Positions 1 to 5,717 of a stretch of DNA of 5,836 nt are shown here, piece after piece (position 1 is the first letter of the stretch; each line of letters starts with the position of its first letter). The DNA is taken from positions 1-5,836 of the forward strand of contig JACCSI010000671.1 in assembly GCA_013813075.1 (NCBI GenBank), in the 5' to 3' direction. Source of the stretch: Acidobacteriota bacterium. GTDB taxonomy: Bacteria; Acidobacteriota; Vicinamibacteria; Vicinamibacterales; UBA2999. Both the position numbers and the translations under genes were made by a program. The notes under the pieces were generated by a model. That model searched no databases and had not been told where the DNA came from. It worked only from the letters and a program-made list of their open reading frames with translations.

Positions 1-218
1 GTGATGTCCTGGCCTTCGACCAGCACGCGCCCCGCGTCGGGTGTCATCAACCCGATAATGTGCTTGAGCATGACGCTCTTGCCGGTGCCGCTGCGTCCCA
101 GGATGCAGAAACCCCGGCCCGCCGAGATGGCGAGGCTGACGTCATCCAGCACGCGACGGCCATCAAACGCCTTGGTCACCTCGCGCAGTTCGATAGCCGG
201 AGGAGTCTCAGCGGTCAT
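1..218 (-). CDS. MlaF-like ABC transporter ATP-binding protein, N-terminal part (runs off the left edge)
   Basis: This is the first 72 codons of an ABC ATPase; the rest lies beyond the left edge. The N-terminus reads MTAETPPAIELREVTKAF and is followed by a Walker A loop GRSGTGKS at residues 41-48, then VMLKHIIGLMTPDAGRVLVEG, the usual run from Walker A toward the Q-loop. The Walker B, signature and H-loop motifs are not in the window. The adjoining MlaE permease points to the MlaF type, which powers phospholipid transport between inner and outer membranes from the cytoplasmic face. The ATG lies 3 nt after the permease stop (TGA-CAG-ATG). No clear Shine-Dalgarno sequence is visible, so translation is probably coupled to the upstream gene. 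ABC ATPase identity is near certain; the MlaF assignment rests mainly on context. In this arrangement an MCE-domain (MlaD-like) gene would be expected just beyond the edge. Confidence 0.9.
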   Translation of the reverse strand, partial: MTAETPPAIELREVTKAFDGRRVLDDVSLAISAGRGFCILGRSGTGKSVMLKHIIGLMTPDAGRVLVEGQDI

Positions 219-221
219 CTG

Positions 222-986
222 TCAGGCCGGATAGAAAAAGAAGATGATGCGGACGAGGATCACATTGGCAACGATGAGGAGAATCGACGCCGTGACAACG
301 CTGCGGGTTGAGGCCTGTCCCACGCCTTCCGTCCCGCGCGAGGTGTTAATCCCCAGATACGAGGCGACGACGGCAATGATGAAGCCGAAGACCGCGGTCT
401 TGAGCGTCGACGGAATGAAATCGGAAAACTCGATGAGCGAGAACGCCTGCGCAAAGTAGGCGCCAAACGGCACTCCGGTGATCGACCTCTCGGCGGCAAA
501 TCCCCCCAGCATGCCGGTGAAATTCATCAACGACGTGAGCAGCGGCAGGGCAATCACGCAGGCGACGACGCGCGTGACCACCAGATATTTGAAGGAGTCG
601 ACGGCGGAGGCTTCGAGTGCGTCAATCTGTTCGGTGACCTTCATCGCGCCGAGCTCGGCGCCGATGCCCGCGCCAATCCTGCCGGCGAGCAGCAGGGCCG
701 CGGTTAGTGGACCGGTCTCGCGAACCAGCGCGATGGCGAGGCCCGCAGGAATCAACGCCTCGGCCCCGAAGCGCGCGAGCGAGGCGCGGGTGTGCATCGA
801 CAGCACGACGCCGATGGCGAAGCCGCTCACCGCAATCAGCGGCACGGATTTGCAGCCAAGTTCGAAGAGCTGTCGCAGCGTTTCGCGAAACTCAAAGGGA
901 GGGCGCAACGCCTCTCGGATCGCGCGTCCGGCAAAAAGCGCGGTCGTGCCGGCGGTCGCTAAAAGGGGCAGCATCCAGGAGGACAT
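222..986 (-). CDS. MlaE-family ABC transporter permease (phospholipid transport)
   Basis: This 254-residue integral membrane protein matches the usual length of MlaE/YrbE permeases. The family hallmark is clear at residues 89-125: RETGPLTAALLLAGRIGAG, then ELGAMKVTEQIDALE. Hydrophobic segments lie at about 48-66, 78-100, 135-155 and near the C-terminus, and the late motif YLGINTSRGTEGVGQASTRSVV also fits. In the known family, MlaE dimerises, binds two MlaF ATPases and an MlaD-type MCE ring, and moves phospholipid between the membranes. The frame is open upstream to 1172, but that extension lies inside the preceding gene and is Arg/Ser/Pro-rich. The ATG at 986 is preferred because GGGAG lies 10 nt upstream and the protein then has family length. 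The gene starts 16 nt after the BON-barrel gene ends and stops 3 nt before the MlaF-like start, which supports one operon. Confidence 0.95.
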   Translation of the reverse strand: MSSWMLPLLATAGTTALFAGRAIREALRPPFEFRETLRQLFELGCKSVPLIAVSGFAIGVVLSMHTRASLARFGAEALIPAGLAIALVRETGPLTAALLLAGRIGAGIGAELGAMKVTEQIDALEASAVDSFKYLVVTRVVACVIALPLLTSLMNFTGMLGGFAAERSITGVPFGAYFAQAFSLIEFSDFIPSTLKTAVFGFIIAVVASYLGINTSRGTEGVGQASTRSVVTASILLIVANVILVRIIFFFYPA

Positions 987-1002
987 CGTTGTGGAGCTCC
1001 CT

Positions 1003-1947
1003 TCAGAAGACTTTATAGGCGAGGCCGATGTTGAAGACGGCCGTGTCGGCGCGAAGGGGGTGCCTCGTGAACCGGCCGCTCTCGAGAAAAATGGCCTGGG
1101 GACGCGTGACGAGGTAACCTGCAAACACGTTGAACGCTGCGCGGCTGTTGAGGTCGAACCAGAGCGACACACCCGGCCGTACGGCGAGGCTGTTGTCGAC
1201 CTCGACCGCCAGGCCTTCTCGCGACACTAATTCCTCGAGGGCGAAGCTGTTGAAGGCCATGCCTCCCACCATCGACAGGCTCATGGCCCATCGCGCCTGG
1301 TCAGTGATGGTGTAACTGGCGCCGCCCATGACCGGGCGGATCGTCATGCGACCCTGCGCCTCGGGTGACGCGCCTGTCGACAGATCGGCATCGAACCAAC
1401 CGAATCCAAGGGTGAGGCCGAGACCGCGGCCGGTCCCCAGACGAAACAGCGGCCCGACGGTCGTGCCGGACACCAGGCCATTGGCGGGCCGCCGTGCATT
1501 CACCGAGGCGCCAATGGCGAACCGCCGACGGCGGCTGGCGCTCACCTCTCGCTCGGCACCGGTCGGTGCCGGCGGGTCCCGTGTTGCGGCGTTCCCGGCG
1601 ACCGTTTCCGAGGGTGCCCGAACGACAAGTTCGGACCGGACTTCGGCGACCCCTGGCAGGGCGCGTACCAGGTCGATGGCGCGTGCCACCTCCGCGGTGG
1701 ACGTCACCAGGCCAGAGAGAGTCACCACTGAGCGCGTGACGCGCACCTCAATGGGTCGCGGGCCCAGCTGCGCATCGTTGACCAACGCGGTTTTGATCCG
1801 GACGCCGAGCTGTGCGTCCTCGATGACTCCCGGCTGAATCTGAATCGGCCGATCGCAACCGACCGTCGTGGCCGCGATCACGGCCAGCACGATGCACGCG
1901 CCGCCAGAAGCTTTCGTAGGATTCAACCATCGGTACACCCGGGTCAT
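1003..1947 (-). CDS. BON-domain, lipoprotein-like protein with C-terminal predicted outer-membrane beta-barrel
   Basis: This 314-residue envelope protein has three visible parts. Residues 1-31 form a signal sequence: basic n-region (MTRVYRWLNPTK), hydrophobic core and a cysteine in ATTVGC, a poor lipobox because Thr sits at -3. Residues about 43-110 form a BON domain with its typical pattern: RIKTALVNDAQL, IEVRVTRSVVTLSGLV, then AIDLVRALPGVAEVRSELVV. A Pro/Ala/Arg linker follows. Residues about 135-314 alternate polar and hydrophobic strands with Gly and aromatics, and the chain ends NIGLAYKVF, a terminal Phe like the BamA-recognised beta-signal. BON domains bind phospholipid membranes, as in OsmY and DolP. 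GAGGAG sits 6 nt before the ATG, so this start is preferred over the open frame reaching 2151. As first gene of the Mla-type operon it may act in envelope lipid homeostasis (inference). The BON call is firm; the barrel is read only from pattern and C-terminus. Confidence 0.85.
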   Translation of the reverse strand: MTRVYRWLNPTKASGGACIVLAVIAATTVGCDRPIQIQPGVIEDAQLGVRIKTALVNDAQLGPRPIEVRVTRSVVTLSGLVTSTAEVARAIDLVRALPGVAEVRSELVVRAPSETVAGNAATRDPPAPTGAEREVSASRRRRFAIGASVNARRPANGLVSGTTVGPLFRLGTGRGLGLTLGFGWFDADLSTGASPEAQGRMTIRPVMGGASYTITDQARWAMSLSMVGGMAFNSFALEELVSREGLAVEVDNSLAVRPGVSLWFDLNSRAAFNVFAGYLVTRPQAIFLESGRFTRHPLRADTAVFNIGLAYKVF

Positions 1948-2096
1948 CAACAACTCCTCGCTCTCCGAGAATACCTTGTCTCTGCGCGTGCGCGGCCAAC
2001 TCACGCGGTGCGATTGCGGAAAGCCGTGCTGGTGAGGTTGATTGGCGCTGCGAGCGTGAAGGGCGTAGCTGGTCACACTGCCATGTGCCCCGGCGC

Positions 2097-2125
2097 TTGA
2101 CGTATTGTTCGGCGGCGCGGATGAT
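2097..2125 (+). promoter_or_regulatory. Candidate sigma-70-type promoter for the 2152-3461 operon
   Basis: TTGACG at 2097-2102 matches the -35 consensus at five of six positions. A 17-nt spacer leads to GATGAT at 2120-2125, which matches the -10 consensus at four of six. Transcription would begin near 2132, giving a leader of about 20 nt that still holds the GGAGG at 2142-2146. The geometry is good, but this is motif reading only. Confidence 0.4.
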
Positions 2126-2141
2126 GGCGCCTGACACACGC

Positions 2142-2146
2142 GGAGG
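2142..2146 (+). promoter_or_regulatory. Ribosome binding site setting the GTG start at 2152
   Basis: GGAGG lies 5 nt before the GTG at 2152 and is the only strong Shine-Dalgarno match nearby. It is the reason for choosing the GTG start, which is followed directly by a plausible signal peptide. Confidence 0.65.
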
Positions 2147-2151
2147 TTCAC

Positions 2152-2844
2152 GTGAATGCAGCGTCACGTTCCTGGCGATGGCCCGCGGCCATGTGTTTTA
2201 CGCTGGCCACAGTAGCCACGGTGGTACCGCGAGGCGCGTCGCCCGAGCAGGCATCGATATTACGCCCGCCCGACGGCGCGTCGGACGCGCTGTCCGCCCT
2301 CGCTGCGGGCCTGCCCGAACCGGGTGACACCGCAACGCACCTGGGATGGCTGCGGCTGTCGATTCCACGCGCGAAATCATCAGTGCCTCAGGCTGCGGTG
2401 GCGGGCTTGGAAGGTCTGGTCGAGGCGCTCCGCGCTGCTCAACGGCTGCCATCCGAACAGCAGGAGTTTCTGACAACTTTGATCCGCGAAGACGTCCGCC
2501 TGAAGGCGACCTATTGCCGCTCGCACCCGGACGGCATGGCGGCCCTCATCCCTTTGACCGTTCGTACCTGGGCGAAGAATGGCGTGTCGGTCGCCGAGGC
2601 GAAGCAGTGGAATGTGGTCTACGTCAGCGCACCGCTGGCGAGCCTGGGCGGCCGCAACGGTGATCCGTTCCCGCAGTTCAGCTCGCCGACCTCGATGCGT
2701 CTGCCGCCGGGTCGCTACGTGATCTGGGCTCAGGACCCGGATGAGGGCACACGACGCGGCCCTGCGAAAACGGTGACGCTCGGCGATGGCTCGCTGCCGA
2801 TCGATGCTACGGTGACCGCCGACCTGCTGGTGCCCGCCAAGTGA
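2152..2844 (+). CDS. Secreted protein of unknown family, first gene of a two-gene operon
   Basis: I do not recognise the family of this 230-residue protein. It starts at GTG with GGAGG 5 nt upstream. Residues 1-29 look like a Sec signal peptide: Arg/Trp n-region (MNAASRSWRWP), hydrophobic core (AAMCFTLATVATVV), possible cleavage after RGA, so it probably acts in the periplasm or beyond. Residues about 78-118 look helical and charged (AGLEGLVEALRAAQRL, then EFLTTLIREDVRLKATYC). Residues about 150-230 look beta-rich, with VVYVSAPLASLG, FPQFSSPTSMRLPPGRYVIW and a final strand-like TADLLVPAK. The PPGRY turn resembles those of small beta-sandwich (carboxypeptidase-regulatory-like) domains, but that is only an impression. 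No catalytic motif is visible. One mature-region cysteine (122) is seen. The stop overlaps the next gene's GTG start (GTGA), so the two products are probably made together and may interact. Coding status is well supported; function is unknown. Confidence 0.8.
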   Translation: MNAASRSWRWPAAMCFTLATVATVVPRGASPEQASILRPPDGASDALSALAAGLPEPGDTATHLGWLRLSIPRAKSSVPQAAVAGLEGLVEALRAAQRLPSEQQEFLTTLIREDVRLKATYCRSHPDGMAALIPLTVRTWAKNGVSVAEAKQWNVVYVSAPLASLGGRNGDPFPQFSSPTSMRLPPGRYVIWAQDPDEGTRRGPAKTVTLGDGSLPIDATVTADLLVPAK

Positions 2845-3461
2845 CCGCGCTGCGCCTGGGAGACGTCGGGAAACGGTGGCAGGCCATTACCGCGGTCGGC
2901 GCCACGGTCGCAGCGATCACGACGGCGGTCTTCCGTCCCCCTCCCGTCGGTGAATCCGGAGCGTTCCTCGCGTTGGGCGGACTGATGGCCGCGGTGGTGT
3001 CGGGTCTTGTGTATACCGCCATGACCCGCTGGACACTGCCCCGCCATGCGGGCTGGTGGGCGCTTGCCGCAACGGCAAGTCTGGTCGGCGCTGTGGTCTC
3101 CTTTCACATTTACGGCTCACTGTGGGACGCGCGGGTTGCCACCTACCAGAATGAGCCATACATCGTCGGCGACGCGTTCACCGAGCACGGAGCCGCGTAT
3201 GCGAAACAACGGGGCACCACCAACCCCGACGAGCTCTTGTTCGATGCCGCCGGAGTGCCCGACCGCATCTGGACCGAGGAGAGCATTCAACGCGTGAAAT
3301 CGAACATGCGAGTCGCCTATTACGCAAGCTTTCCGCTCATCGCGATTGCCGTGCTCGCGACGGTGCAGGCCGTGCATTGCGCCACGCGCCGGCCGAAACG
3401 GCGCAGTCGGAAGAAACCCTCTGCCGCACCAGGCGATGTGCACCAACCCGCCGGCGGATAA
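2841..3461 (+). CDS. Predicted four-helix inner-membrane protein of unknown family, second gene of the operon
   Basis: I do not recognise this 206-residue protein. Hydrophobic segments lie at about 14-31, 40-60, 71-91 and 158-178. Residues about 93-156 form a polar stretch between helices 3 and 4, including YQNEPYIVGDAFTEHGAAYA and DELLFDAAGVPDRIWTEESI. The tail after helix 4 is very basic (RRPKRRSRKK), which by the positive-inside rule puts the C-terminus in the cytoplasm. With four helices the N-terminus is then also inside and the 64-residue loop is periplasmic, where it could meet the secreted product of the upstream gene (inference). The GTG start overlaps the previous stop by 4 nt and has no obvious Shine-Dalgarno, so translation is probably coupled. 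No enzyme or transporter motif is visible. It ends 200 nt before the convergent hydroxylase gene. Confidence 0.8.
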   Translation: MTALRLGDVGKRWQAITAVGATVAAITTAVFRPPPVGESGAFLALGGLMAAVVSGLVYTAMTRWTLPRHAGWWALAATASLVGAVVSFHIYGSLWDARVATYQNEPYIVGDAFTEHGAAYAKQRGTTNPDELLFDAAGVPDRIWTEESIQRVKSNMRVAYYASFPLIAIAVLATVQAVHCATRRPKRRSRKKPSAAPGDVHQPAGG

Positions 3462-3661
3462 CTCCGACCGGCCAGACGTTTGTCCGCCCTGACGGCCGCG
3501 GGCACCGCCAGCATCACCAGCTGCTGTCGGGCCACGCGCCGGTGGCTACCAATATGAAATTAAGGGGCCGGACATGGTGGAGGAGCGCCGCCGGCAGTGG
3601 CGCGCCGCGCTCAACGCCTTGGCGGCGCTTTCTCACGGCGTCGAAGTAACTGCGACCCCGG
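3462..3661. other. Convergent intergenic gap of 200 nt without a supported gene
   Basis: This gap separates the stops of two facing genes. It contains short open frames with compositions that look like GC-rich chance frames, plus a GC-rich hairpin at 3584-3629. One small frame (ATG at 3574, preceded by AAGGGG 6 nt upstream) is noted but not accepted as a gene. Nothing else recognisable is present. Confidence 0.6.
3584..3629 (+). terminator. GC-rich hairpin between convergent genes, possible terminator
   Basis: AGCGCCGCC at 3584-3592 is the exact reverse complement of GGCGGCGCT at 3621-3629, giving a 9-bp stem with a 28-nt loop that can itself pair weakly (GGCG with CGCC). A short TTTCT begins at 3629, within the last stem base. 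The loop is long and the T-run poor for a classical terminator, but the position between two convergent stops fits a transcription end. Confidence 0.35.
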
Positions 3662-4513
3662 CTACGCCACCGAAGCCGGCTGCGGCAGCACGCCTGGCGT
3701 CGGCGAATCGTCAACTGCCCAGGACGACCGCTGTGGTCGAAACGGCATCGCCAGGAGTGGGCCGATGGTCAGGTCGCGTGGGTCTCGCCGGCCGGGGAGA
3801 CCGATGGTGATCGTTGGCTGCGCTGCACCGGGCCGCCAGGTGCCGTGAAGCATGTCCCAGACGCTGAGCAGGCTTGCAAAGTTGCGGTCCGCTTCATGCT
3901 TTCGCTCCGAGTGATGCACGCCGTGCATGCTCGGGGTCACGATGAACAGAGAGAGAGCCTGCTCGAACTGCACCGGCAGCCGCAGGTTGCTGTGGTGAAA
4001 GATGACGGAGAGGGTCAGCAGCCGTTGCCAGAGGGTCAGGGTGGGACGATCAACGCCGATGCCCAGGATCTGAACGGCTCGCAGTGCCGCGGTCAGCGAC
4101 ATCTCGCCGAAGTGAAAGCGGACGCCCGTCGAGGCGTCGAGCTCGCGGTCGATATGATGCACGGCATGGAACCGCCAGAGTCCGTCCGCACGGTGGTTGA
4201 TGACGTGCCACAGATAGATGCTGTAGTCCAACGCGAGAAATCCGAGGAACTGCTTGACGCGGAGAGGTAGCGGCAGGTGATGAAGAAGCCCGATGCGGTG
4301 TCGTTCGGCCCACGCACCAGTTGACCTCACGACCGTCCATTCGACGGCAGTGCTCGCGACGAGGGCGGACACCCCGAGCGTGACATTGCGTGCCGCGCGA
4401 TGTAACGGCCTCGGTTCAACCCGCGGCCGAAGCGGTCGCCGGCGTTCCGCCACGCAAAGGGCTGCGAACACGAAACCAAACGCCACCGCGCCCGCCCACT
4501 TCAGGTTCTTCAT
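3662..4513 (-). CDS. Fatty acid hydroxylase / sterol desaturase-family membrane di-iron enzyme
   Basis: This 283-residue membrane protein carries the full histidine set of the fatty acid hydroxylase superfamily (Pfam FA_hydroxylase): H103-xxx-H107 in WHVINH, H116-xx-HH in FHAVHH, RFHFGE around H134, HHSN at 173-176 and MHGVHH at 196-201. In known members these residues hold a di-iron centre that uses O2 and electrons to hydroxylate or desaturate lipid substrates at the membrane. Hydrophobic segments lie at about 6-22, 44-62, 86-102 and 140-153. The substrate cannot be read; fatty acids, sterol-like or ether lipids and carotenoids are all used in the family. The frame is open to 4762, but the ATG at 4513 is preferred: AAGGGA lies 10 nt upstream and the membrane N-terminus MKNLKWAGAVAF starts there. 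The last 50 or so residues are Pro-rich and look unconserved. The gene is divergent from the flavoprotein gene. Confidence 0.9.
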   Translation of the reverse strand: MKNLKWAGAVAFGFVFAALCVAERRRPLRPRVEPRPLHRAARNVTLGVSALVASTAVEWTVVRSTGAWAERHRIGLLHHLPLPLRVKQFLGFLALDYSIYLWHVINHRADGLWRFHAVHHIDRELDASTGVRFHFGEMSLTAALRAVQILGIGVDRPTLTLWQRLLTLSVIFHHSNLRLPVQFEQALSLFIVTPSMHGVHHSERKHEADRNFASLLSVWDMLHGTWRPGAAQPTITIGLPGRRDPRDLTIGPLLAMPFRPQRSSWAVDDSPTPGVLPQPASVA

Positions 4514-4625
4514 TAGTTTCAGTTCCCTTCGCAAAACTTCTACCACACCGGGCACGAGCGACTCCCGTGATAGAAACAAGGCCATACTAATCAGGGGCTG
4601 GCGCGGCGTCATATGGAGAGTAGCC
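4514..4625. promoter_or_regulatory. Shared divergent promoter region between hydroxylase and flavoprotein genes
   Basis: These 112 nt separate two start codons facing away from each other, so promoters for both genes should lie here or in the adjoining 5' ends. The region is visibly richer in A and T (for example the stretch 4570-4592) than the flanking genes. I could not find a convincing -35/-10 pair on either strand. The RBS of each gene sits at an edge: AAGGGA for the minus gene, GGAGAG at 4615-4620 for the plus gene. Confidence 0.5.
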
Positions 4626-5693
4626 ATGAAACCGAACGATAAAAACGGTCGCCTGAACACCGCCGAGAGGCCATTTCGTATTCTGATCATCTCCGGTTCG
4701 GACCGGCGCCAGTTCAACTGCCCTGGCGTGGATTCGAAATCGCGGGCGCTCATGTTTCGCATGGCCGAACGGTTGCCGGAGGAGTGGGAGATCGACTACG
4801 AGGACATCGGCAACGTGTTCGGCCGTGCACGAATCCAGAGTTGCAATGCCTGCGCCTCGACCTCGATGGCGCTGTGCGTCTGGCCCTGTAACTGCTACGA
4901 GCCAAAGAATTCCGACGAGCCCGACCTGATGTGGGATCTTGATCTCTACTCGCGCCTGGACCTGGCAGATGCCTGGGCCATTATCGGACCCGTGAATTGG
5001 TATGGTCCGAGCAGCAACTTGAAGCTGCTGTTCGACCGGCTGGTGTGTATGGATGGAGGAAATCCACGAGAGGACCTGATCGACCACAAGGATCCTGAAC
5101 TGGCAATGAAGCTGGAGCACTCGCCACAGTGGGAAGACCTGTCGCGTCGGCATCTCGAGGGGCGGACGGCCGCCTTCTTCTGCTACGGCGACGGCGGGGG
5201 CGACGAGCTGGACGCCTCGGGACGCCCGAAACACCTGCGCCATCCTGAATATTTCGATCCGGCCGAGGAGCCGCCCGACAGCCGGGACCTGTACGCTCCC
5301 CTGGTCTGGCAATGCCGCTACAGCGGCATCGAAGTGCCCACCGATCTCTGGACCTACACCCTGCTTGGCAAGGGGAAGAAGTACAGCGACAACCAGGCCG
5401 AGGATATGACATCGGAAAACGTCTACGCCGATTTCGACGCGTGGACAGACCGATTCGCGGCCTTCGTCGCGCGCAAGGGCAAAGTCGGGCCCGGCGAATT
5501 TCGCGCCTTCGGGTTTACGCCTCCGAGCCATCGACTCGCTGATCTGAGATTGAAGTGGCGGACGGTCCGGATGGGAACAGGATACGCACCCGCAGGTTCA
5601 TCACCGGCTGCACAGGAGAAATTGCAGCTGAACCGAGACGCGACCCTGAATCCGAAGCAATCAGAGGGAGAAAAACTCCGCAAGGACCAATAA
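4626..5693 (+). CDS. NAD(P)H-dependent FMN reductase-like flavoprotein with a cysteine cluster
   Basis: This 355-residue cytoplasmic protein has a flavodoxin-like fold of the NADPH-dependent FMN reductase kind. Residues 17-25 (FRILIISGS) form the first strand and phosphate loop for FMN. Residues 115-138 (DAWAIIGPVNWYGPSSNLK, then LLFDR) match the family's second flavin-binding segment. HLEGRTAAFFCYGDGGGDEL gives a later core strand and loop. Between strands 2 and 3 sits a cysteine-rich stretch, C73-xx-C76-x7-C84-xxx-C88-x-C90, in the region where iron-sulfur flavoproteins carry their cluster ligands, although the spacing differs from the classical one. A long C-terminal extension (about 300-355) is polar. 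It is expected to transfer electrons from NAD(P)H through FMN; the acceptor is unknown. GGAGAG at 4615-4620 supports the ATG at 4626 over the open frame running back to 4293, which overlaps the hydroxylase gene antisense. Confidence 0.88.
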   Translation: MKPNDKNGRLNTAERPFRILIISGSDRRQFNCPGVDSKSRALMFRMAERLPEEWEIDYEDIGNVFGRARIQSCNACASTSMALCVWPCNCYEPKNSDEPDLMWDLDLYSRLDLADAWAIIGPVNWYGPSSNLKLLFDRLVCMDGGNPREDLIDHKDPELAMKLEHSPQWEDLSRRHLEGRTAAFFCYGDGGGDELDASGRPKHLRHPEYFDPAEEPPDSRDLYAPLVWQCRYSGIEVPTDLWTYTLLGKGKKYSDNQAEDMTSENVYADFDAWTDRFAAFVARKGKVGPGEFRAFGFTPPSHRLADLRLKWRTVRMGTGYAPAGSSPAAQEKLQLNRDATLNPKQSEGEKLRKDQ

Positions 5694-5717
5694 GCCCATC
5701 GGGCTGAAGAGGGCTTA
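5691..5717. repeat. Inverted repeat spanning two convergent stop codons, possible bidirectional terminator
   Basis: TAAGCCC at 5691-5697 and GGGCTTA at 5711-5717 are perfect reverse complements (7 bp, 13-nt loop). The left arm begins with the flavoprotein's TAA, and the right arm ends with the complement of the msrA TAA. A competing smaller hairpin is possible: AGCCC at 5693-5697 with GGGCT at 5701-5705 and a 3-nt loop. No good T-tract follows on either strand, so strong intrinsic termination is doubtful. Confidence 0.45.

Noticed and set aside
987..1172. N-terminal extension of the MlaE frame
   Set aside because: It lies inside the end of the BON-barrel gene, reads as low-complexity Ser/Thr/Arg/Pro, and the ATG at 986 has GGGAG upstream and gives family length.
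478..1230. Long plus-strand open frame (250 codons) opposite the MlaE permease and BON-barrel genes
   Set aside because: It is antisense to two genes with clear family motifs, has no supporting RBS, and its Ser/Ala/Arg/Pro-rich composition is typical of chance frames in GC-rich DNA.
1968..1999. Possible promoter for the minus-strand Mla operon (TTGGCC and TATTCT read on the minus strand)
   Set aside because: The two elements are 20 nt apart, too far for a typical sigma-70 promoter, and both are weak matches.
1948..2151. N-terminal extension of the BON-barrel frame across the divergent gap
   Set aside because: The strong GAGGAG site and signal sequence place the start at 1947; the extension would occupy the whole promoter region and bury the signal sequence.
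3574..3810. Small plus-strand frame of 78 codons with AAGGGG 6 nt before its ATG
   Set aside because: Despite the RBS-like sequence, its second half is antisense to the hydroxylase gene and the product is Ala/Arg-rich with no recognisable pattern. It could be revisited if a transcript or conserved homologue appears.
3845..4270. Plus-strand frame of 141 codons inside the hydroxylase gene
   Set aside because: It is antisense to the conserved histidine-motif region and explained by that gene's codon structure.
4293..4625. N-terminal extension of the flavoprotein frame
   Set aside because: It is antisense to the hydroxylase start and covers the divergent promoter gap; GGAGAG supports the ATG at 4626, shortly before the first FMN-binding strand.
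4514..4762. N-terminal extension of the hydroxylase frame, including an ATG at 4585
   Set aside because: No RBS precedes the ATG at 4585, the extension overlaps the flavoprotein gene antisense, and the ATG at 4513 has AAGGGA upstream.
4587..5531. Minus-strand frame of 314 codons opposite the flavoprotein gene
   Set aside because: It is a shadow of the flavoprotein coding strand: no family motif, no RBS, and it covers the divergent promoter gap.
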